Source: Sipunculus nudus (lineage: Eukaryota; Annelida; Sipuncula; Golfingiida; Sipunculidae). From it: 64,000 bases of DNA. The notes below the pieces were generated by a model. That model was not told where the DNA came from. It ran no database searches and saw nothing but the letters and a program-made list of their open reading frames with translations. Below are positions 55,810-64,000 of this stretch, piece by piece. Each line of letters begins with the position of its first letter. Positions within the stretch are counted from its first letter, which is position 1. The stretch spans positions 32,989,558 through 33,053,557 of the forward strand of contig CM049310.1 in the NCBI GenBank assembly GCA_026874595.1, read 5' to 3'. A program made the position numbers and the translations under genes.

Positions 55810-58800
55810 GGTTTCCATTTTTTACAAAGTTGCTAATACTTGTGGGGACCGTGTATGATTAAACAAAAGTGGCCATGGGCAGAAAGGCCATGAAATGCCG
55901 ATTCATATGGTGTACAGTTTATGTACCTAAACGGTGTAGTTTTGGAGATATGGTTAAACAATGATAGTAGGTACGGGGTTGCAGTGCAGCGCCCCCTAGC
56001 GGTTATTTTCCAAAAACTGAAAAATTACTTTCGAGATAATAATGTATGACGTAACATGTGTCAGTTTCAAAACGATGCCTGCATATCTGTGGCCTATAGG
56101 GCATGTCACCGTGAAATCGCGAAAATCTCATTCGACGAGAAACGGTGCGAGATTTCGCAAGATTTTTGATTGGATCACCGAGAACTCACCAAGGGCTACA
56201 AGATGCAAAAAGTTTGACCTCTCTAGCATAAAAACTGACAGAGTTAGAAGCTGAAAACTGCATATTTTGAAAATTCAAAAGTTTTACCCCAAAAATAGAG
56301 AAATCTGGCAATAGCGCACTTTGGCACCTGTGCGCAAAAATAAGCCCATGGACCCTAGTTTAAGGTGCTGTGATGGAAATGGCCCAATGTTTAATAGTTC
56401 TGGAGGTATAGCACCAAAACAAATTTTCATGTTTTTTCATCTGCAACGCCCCCTGGCGGCCATTTCCAAAATCTGAAAAAACAATTTCGAGATATTCTTA
56501 TGTTACATAAAATATCTCAGAATCAGTACGATTGCTGCAAATTTGAAAAATATCACAAAATTCCATGATTTCTCCCCAAAATTGCGTAACCATGGTAACA
56601 GCGAAAAGAGGCAATTTTGCAGTGTTGGAAGTGGCCATGCAGTGGCAAATAAAACGGGCTACAGTTTGAGTGGCTACGGTTATTTTTAACAAAGATATGA
56701 AGGATAGACAATTTGGAGGCCTATTGATGACCTTGAATTTGACCTTTGACCGATTATGACCAAAAACAATAGGCTTCTATTCTGGACGATCACATTACAT
56801 CTGTATAAGTTTAAAGGCAATTGCAGCAAAATTGTGGCCTGTAGTGCACGGACAACTTTATATGCAAACAAACAAACAAACATACGGGACTGATCAACAT
56901 ACTTGTCGAAATCTCTGATTCCGGCAAGCAATAAACTATAACGCGACAGAAATGGCAAACCGGCCGGCAAAGAGGGTCCGTAGTTACTTATTTGATACAG
57001 CGAACGCTATAATTTTTGCACTCGCGCGAAAGCGTGTCTGTCATTCATACTAAAACGCGTGCATGCATGCGTGATGGCATATGTATATGTGCATGCGGGT
57101 TTCCATTTTTTACAAAGTTGCTAATACTTGTGGGGACCGTGTATGATTAAACAAAAGTGGCCATGGGCAGAAAGGCCATGAAATGCCGATTCATATGGTG
57201 TACAGTTTATGTACCTAAACGGTGTAGTTTTGGAGATATGGTTAAACAATGATAGTAGGTACGGGGTTGCAGTGCAGCGCCCCCTAGCGGTTATTTTCCA
57301 AAAACTGAAAAATTACTTTCGAGATAATAATGTATGACGTAACATGTGTCAGTTTCAAAACGATGCCTGCATATCTGTGGCCTATAGGGCATGTCACCGT
57401 GAAATCGCGAAAATCTCATTCGACGAGAAACGGTGCGAGATTTCGCAAGATTTTTGATTGGATCACCGAGAACTCACCAAGGGCTACAAGATGCAAAAAG
57501 TTTGACCTCTCTAGCATAAAAACTGACAGAGTTAGAAGCTGAAAACTGCATATTTTGAAAATTCAAAAGTTTTACCCCAAAAATAGAGAAATCTGGCAAT
57601 AGCGCACTTTGGCACCTGTGCGCAAAAATAAGCCCATGGACCCTAGTTTAAGGTGCTGTGATGGAAATGGCCCAATGTTTAATAGTTCTGGAGGTATAGC
57701 ACCAAAACAAATTTTCATGTTTTTTCATCTGCAACGCCCCCTGGCGGCCATTTCCAAAATCTGAAAAAACAATTTCGAGATATTCTTATGTTACATAAAA
57801 TATCTCAGAATCAGTACGATTGCTGCAAATTTGAAAAATATCACAAAATTCCATGATTTCTCCCCAAAATTGCGTAACCATGGTAACAGCGAAAAGAGGC
57901 AATTTTGCAGTGTTGGAAGTGGCCATGCAGTGGCAAATAAAACGGGCTACAGTTTGAGTGGCTACGGTTATTTTTAACAAAGATATGAAGGATAGACAAT
58001 TTGGAGGCCTATTGATGACCTTGAATTTGACCTTTGACCGATTATGACCAAAAACAATAGGCTTCTATTCTGGACGATCACATTACATCTGTATAAGTTT
58101 AAAGGCAATTGCAGCAAAATTGTGGCCTGTAGTGCACGGACAACTTTATATGCAAACAAACAAACAAACATACGGGACTGATCAACATACTTGTCGAAAT
58201 CTCTGATTCCGGCAAGCAATAAACTATAACGCGACAGAAATGGCAAACCGGCCGGCAAAGAGGGTCCGTAGTTACTTATTTGATACAGCGAACGCTATAA
58301 TTTTTGCACTCGCGCGAAAGCGTGTCTGTCATTCATACTAAAACGCGTGCATGCATGCGTGATGGCATATGTATATGTGCATGCGGGTTTCCATTTTTTA
58401 CAAAGTTGCTAATACTTGTGGGGACCGTGTATGATTAAACAAAAGTGGCCATGGGCAGAAAGGCCATGAAATGCCGATTCATATGGTGTACAGTTTATGT
58501 ACCTAAACGGTGTAGTTTTGGAGATATGGTTAAACAATGATAGTAGGTACGGGGTTGCAGTGCAGCGCCCCCTAGCGGTTATTTTCCAAAAACTGAAAAA
58601 TTACTTTCGAGATAATAATGTATGACGTAACATGTGTCAGTTTCAAAACGATGCCTGCATATCTGTGGCCTATAGGGCATGTCACCGTGAAATCGCGAAA
58701 ATCTCATTCGACGAGAAACGGTGCGAGATTTCGCAAGATTTTTGATTGGATCACCGAGAACTCACCAAGGGCTACAAGATGCAAAAAGTTTGACCTCTCT

Positions 58801-61800
58801 AGCATAAAAACTGACAGAGTTAGAAGCTGAAAACTGCATATTTTGAAAATTCAAAAGTTTTACCCCAAAAATAGAGAAATCTGGCAATAGCGCACTTTGG
58901 CACCTGTGCGCAAAAATAAGCCCATGGACCCTAGTTTAAGGTGCTGTGATGGAAATGGCCCAATGTTTAATAGTTCTGGAGGTATAGCACCAAAACAAAT
59001 TTTCATGTTTTTTCATCTGCAACGCCCCCTGGCGGCCATTTCCAAAATCTGAAAAAACAATTTCGAGATATTCTTATGTTACATAAAATATCTCAGAATC
59101 AGTACGATTGCTGCAAATTTGAAAAATATCACAAAATTCCATGATTTCTCCCCAAAATTGCGTAACCATGGTAACAGCGAAAAGAGGCAATTTTGCAGTG
59201 TTGGAAGTGGCCATGCAGTGGCAAATAAAACGGGCTACAGTTTGAGTGGCTACGGTTATTTTTAACAAAGATATGAAGGATAGACAATTTGGAGGCCTAT
59301 TGATGACCTTGAATTTGACCTTTGACCGATTATGACCAAAAACAATAGGCTTCTATTCTGGACGATCACATTACATCTGTATAAGTTTAAAGGCAATTGC
59401 AGCAAAATTGTGGCCTGTAGTGCACGGACAACTTTATATGCAAACAAACAAACAAACATACGGGACTGATCAACATACTTGTCGAAATCTCTGATTCCGG
59501 CAAGCAATAAACTATAACGCGACAGAAATGGCAAACCGGCCGGCAAAGAGGGTCCGTAGTTACTTATTTGATACAGCGAACGCTATAATTTTTGCACTCG
59601 CGCGAAAGCGTGTCTGTCATTCATACTAAAACGCGTGCATGCATGCGTGATGGCATATGTATATGTGCATGCGGGTTTCCATTTTTTACAAAGTTGCTAA
59701 TACTTGTGGGGACCGTGTATGATTAAACAAAAGTGGCCATGGGCAGAAAGGCCATGAAATGCCGATTCATATGGTGTACAGTTTATGTACCTAAACGGTG
59801 TAGTTTTGGAGATATGGTTAAACAATGATAGTAGGTACGGGGTTGCAGTGCAGCGCCCCCTAGCGGTTATTTTCCAAAAACTGAAAAATTACTTTCGAGA
59901 TAATAATGTATGACGTAACATGTGTCAGTTTCAAAACGATGCCTGCATATCTGTGGCCTATAGGGCATGTCACCGTGAAATCGCGAAAATCTCATTCGAC
60001 GAGAAACGGTGCGAGATTTCGCAAGATTTTTGATTGGATCACCGAGAACTCACCAAGGGCTACAAGATGCAAAAAGTTTGACCTCTCTAGCATAAAAACT
60101 GACAGAGTTAGAAGCTGAAAACTGCATATTTTGAAAATTCAAAAGTTTTACCCCAAAAATAGAGAAATCTGGCAATAGCGCACTTTGGCACCTGTGCGCA
60201 AAAATAAGCCCATGGACCCTAGTTTAAGGTGCTGTGATGGAAATGGCCCAATGTTTAATAGTTCTGGAGGTATAGCACCAAAACAAATTTTCATGTTTTT
60301 TCATCTGCAACGCCCCCTGGCGGCCATTTCCAAAATCTGAAAAAACAATTTCGAGATATTCTTATGTTACATAAAATATCTCAGAATCAGTACGATTGCT
60401 GCAAATTTGAAAAATATCACAAAATTCCATGATTTCTCCCCAAAATTGCGTAACCATGGTAACAGCGAAAAGAGGCAATTTTGCAGTGTTGGAAGTGGCC
60501 ATGCAGTGGCAAATAAAACGGGCTACAGTTTGAGTGGCTACGGTTATTTTTAACAAAGATATGAAGGATAGACAATTTGGAGGCCTATTGATGACCTTGA
60601 ATTTGACCTTTGACCGATTATGACCAAAAACAATAGGCTTCTATTCTGGACGATCACATTACATCTGTATAAGTTTAAAGGCAATTGCAGCAAAATTGTG
60701 GCCTGTAGTGCACGGACAACTTTATATGCAAACAAACAAACAAACATACGGGACTGATCAACATACTTGTCGAAATCTCTGATTCCGGCAAGCAATAAAC
60801 TATAACGCGACAGAAATGGCAAACCGGCCGGCAAAGAGGGTCCGTAGTTACTTATTTGATACAGCGAACGCTATAATTTTTGCACTCGCGCGAAAGCCTG
60901 TCTGTCATTCATACTAAAACGCGTGCATGCATGCGTGATGGCATATGTATATGTGCATGCGGGTTTCCATTTTTTACAAAGTTGCTAATACTTGTGGGGA
61001 CCGTGTATGATTAAACAAAAGTGGCCATGGGCAGAAAGGCCATGAAATGCCGATTCATATGGTGTACAGTTTATGTACCTAAACGGTGTAGTTTTGGAGA
61101 TATGGTTAAACAATGATAGTAGGTACGGGGTTGCAGTGCAGCGCCCCCTAGCGGTTATTTTCCAAAAACTGAAAAATTACTTTCGAGATAATAATGTATG
61201 ACGTAACATGTGTCAGTTTCAAAACGATGCCTGCATATCTGTGGCCTATAGGGCATGTCACCGTGAAATCGCGAAAATCTCATTCGACGAGAAACGGTGC
61301 GAGATTTCGCAAGATTTTTGATTGGATCACCGAGAACTCACCAAGGGCTACAAGATGCAAAAAGTTTGACCTCTCTAGCATAAAAACTGACAGAGTTAGA
61401 AGCTGAAAACTGCATATTTTGAAAATTCAAAAGTTTTACCCCAAAAATAGAGAAATCTGGCAATAGCGCACTTTGGCACCTGTGCGCAAAAATAAGCCCA
61501 TGGACCCTAGTTTAAGGTGCTGTGATGGAAATGGCCCAATGTTTAATAGTTCTGGAGGTATAGCACCAAAACAAATTTTCATGTTTTTTCATCTGCAACG
61601 CCCCCTGGCGGCCATTTCCAAAATCTGAAAAAACAATTTCGAGATATTCTTATGTTACATAAAATATCTCAGAATCAGTACGATTGCTGCAAATTTGAAA
61701 AATATCACAAAATTCCATGATTTCTCCCCAAAATTGCGTAACCATGGTAACAGCGAAAAGAGGCAATTTTGCAGTGTTGGAAGTGGCCATGCAGTGGCAA

Positions 61801-64000
61801 ATAAAACGGGCTACAGTTTGAGTGGCTACGGTTATTTTTAACAAAGATATGAAGGATAGACAATTTGGAGGCCTATTGATGACCTTGAATTTGACCTTTG
61901 ACCGATTATGACCAAAAACAATAGGCTTCTATTCTGGACGATCACATTACATCTGTATAAGTTTAAAGGCAATTGCAGCAAAATTGTGGCCTGTAGTGCA
62001 CGGACAACTTTATATGCAAACAAACAAACAAACATACGGGACTGATCAACATACTTGTCGAAATCTCTGATTCCGGCAAGCAATAAACTATAACGCGACA
62101 GAAATGGCAAACCGGCCGGCAAGGAGGGTCCGTAGTTACTTATTTGATACAGCGAACGCTATAATTTTTTGCACTCGCGCGAAAGCCTGTCTGTAATTCA
62201 TACTAAAACGCGTGCATGCATGCTTGATGGCATATGTATATGTGCATGCGGGTTTCCATTTTTTACAAAGTTGCTAATACTTGTGGGGACCGTGTATGAT
62301 TAAACAAAAGTGGCCATGGGCAGAAAGGCCATGAAATGCCGATTCATATGGTGTACAGTTTATGTACCTAAACGGTGTAGTTTTGGAGATATGGTTAAAC
62401 AATGATAGTAGGTACGGGGTTGCAGTGCAGCGCCCCCTAGCGGTTATTTTCCAAAAACTGAAAAATTACTTTCGAGATAATAATGTATGACGTAACATGT
62501 GTCAGTTTCAAAACGATGCCTGCATATCTGTGGCCTATAGGGCATGTCACCGTGAAATCGCGAAAATCTCATTCGACGAGAAACGGTGCGAGATTTCGCA
62601 AGATTTTTGATTGGATCACCGAGAACTCACCAAGGGCTACAAGATGCAAAAAGTTTGACCTCTCTAGCATAAAAACTGACAGAGTTAGAAGCTGAAAACT
62701 GCATATTTTGAAAATTCAAAAGTTTTACCCCAAAAATAGAGAAATCTGGCAATAGCGCACTTTGGCACCTGTGCGCAAAAATAAGCCCATGGACCCTAGT
62801 TTAAGGTGCTGTGATGGAAATGGCCCAATGTTTAATAGTTCTGGAGGTATAGCACCAAAACAAATTTTCATGTTTTTTCATCTGCAACGCCCCCTGGCGG
62901 CCATTTCCAAAATCTGAAAAAACAATTTCGAGATATTCTTATGTTACATAAAATATCTCAGAATCAGTACGATTGCTGCAAATTTGAAAAATATCACAAA
63001 ATTCCATGATTTCTCCCCAAAATTGCGTAACCATGGTAACAGCGAAAAGAGGCAATTTTGCAGTGTTGGAAGTGGCCATGCAGTGGCAAATAAAACGGGC
63101 TACAGTTTGAGTGGCTACGGTTATTTTTAACAAAGATATGAAGGATAGACAATTTGGAGGCCTATTGATGACCTTGAATTTGACCTTTGACCGATTATGA
63201 CCAAAAACAATAGGCTTCTATTCTGGACGATCACATTACATCTGTATAAGTTTAAAGGCAATTGCAGCAAAATTGTGGCCTGTAGTGCACGGACAACTTT
63301 ATATGCAAACAAACAAACAAACATACGGGACTGATCAACATACTTGTCGAAATCTCTGATTCCGGCAAGCAATAAACTATAACGCGACAGAAATGGCAAA
63401 CCGGCCGGCAAAGAGGGTCCGTAGTTACTTATTTGATACAGCGAACGCTATAATTTTTGCACTCGCGCGAAAGCGTGTCTGTCATTCATACTAAAACGCG
63501 TGCATGCATGCGTGATGGCATATGTATATGTGCATGCGGGTTTCCATTTTTTACAAAGTTGCTAATACTTGTGGGGACCGTGTATGATTAAACAAAAGTG
63601 GCCATGGGCAGAAAGGCCATGAAATGCCGATTCATATGGTGTACAGTTTATGTACCTAAACGGTGTAGTTTTGGAGATATGGTTAAACAATGATAGTAGG
63701 TACGGGGTTGCAGTGCAGCGCCCCCTAGCGGTTATTTTCCAAAAACTGAAAAATTACTTTCGAGATAATAATGTATGACGTAACATGTGTCAGTTTCAAA
63801 ACGATGCCTGCATATCTGTGGCCTATAGGGCATGTCACCGTGAAATCGCGAAAATCTCATTCGACGAGAAACGGTGCGAGATTTCGCAAGATTTTTGATT
63901 GGATCACCGAGAACTCACCAAGGGCTACAAGATGCAAAAAGTTTGACCTCTCTAGCATAAAAACTGACAGAGTTAGAAGCTGAAAACTGCATATTTTGAA

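Larger units (their letters stand above)
54771..64000. repeat. Macrosatellite: at least seven 1288-bp B' units, truncated by the window edge
   Basis: Sequence repeats every 1288 bp (one interval is 1289 because of an extra T near 62,169). The first unit is entered mid-way at 54,771; full units start at the CAAACAAACATACGGGACTG head (about 55,580, 56,868 and so on). Rare changes include GCGTG to GCCTG in two neighbouring units (about 60,897 and 62,186) and AAGAG to AAGGAG near 62,123. Content is homologous to the B units at 34.3-36.9 kb but diverged. The true length is unknown because the array leaves the window. Confidence 0.95.

Noticed and set aside
54771-64000. Open frames of 94, 70 and 64 codons in B' units as genes
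   Set aside because: Same reasoning: by-products of a homogeneous tandem repeat without coding features.
36905-64000. rDNA, 5S or histone cluster
   Set aside because: No rRNA-like, 5S-like or histone-like sequence is visible in any unit type.
36905-64000. Centromeric satellite
   Set aside because: Nothing in the sequence shows centromere function; the unit is long, mobile-element-like and bordered by related dispersed copies.

Overview
The window looks like AT-rich nuclear DNA of an invertebrate animal, most likely a mollusc or another lophotrochozoan. It has spliced-gene signals (acceptor/donor pairs, AATAAA sites), an L1/Tx1-type LINE, degenerate cut-and-paste transposons, many (TA)n tracts, and the tandem repeats next to CAGA/CAAA/ACGG microsatellites that are common in bivalves and gastropods. 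There are no operons or prokaryotic signals. I see no complete protein-coding gene.

1-9 kb: low-complexity intergenic DNA. It holds one degraded minus-strand element (about 2.0-4.07 kb) with, in coding order, a retroviral-type integrase, a cysteine-rich CxC segment and a Ulp1/C48 protease (Ginger/KRBA2-like), all broken by stops and frameshifts. Also present are small MITE ends, a possible retropepsin remnant and a CCAAT-rich promoter-like stretch. 9.9-17.1 kb: a possible small plus-strand gene (promoter-like first exon near 9.9 kb, terminal exon from 10.99 kb). Its last codons are split by a full-length but dead LINE (11,133-16,999, minus strand) flanked by a 15-bp target-site duplication. 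17.2-24.6 kb: a 218-bp MITE with a perfect 5-bp target duplication; one good coding exon at 21,050-21,200 resembling the first coding exon of a STAT transcription factor, with a candidate upstream promoter; and a 1.18-kb pogo/Tigger-like non-autonomous transposon. 24.7-29.1 kb: several tandem repeat blocks carrying AGGTCA-type half-sites.

29.1-64 kb: one repeat superfamily grown into a macrosatellite. It starts as diverged ~328-bp units (29.4-30.6 kb), then a Helitron/HINE-like block X (31.06-33.02 kb), one diverged A unit (32.97-34.25 kb), two 1277-bp B units (34.31-36.86 kb), thirteen near-identical 1262-bp A units (36,905-53,314), a second partial X block (53.31-54.77 kb), and at least seven 1288-bp B' units that run off the right edge. 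Most transitions sit at the (CAGA)n/(CAAA)n tract or at the short hairpin 'head' beside it.

The most interesting signal is that nearly every unit carries a strong CTCF-like core. I count about 40 in 34 kb, all in the same orientation. The units also carry RFX X-box-like palindromes, AGGTCA half-site clusters, hairpins and (B') Z-DNA-prone tracts. This architecture recalls chromatin-organising macrosatellites such as human DXZ4. That functional reading is inference; the array structure itself is directly visible.
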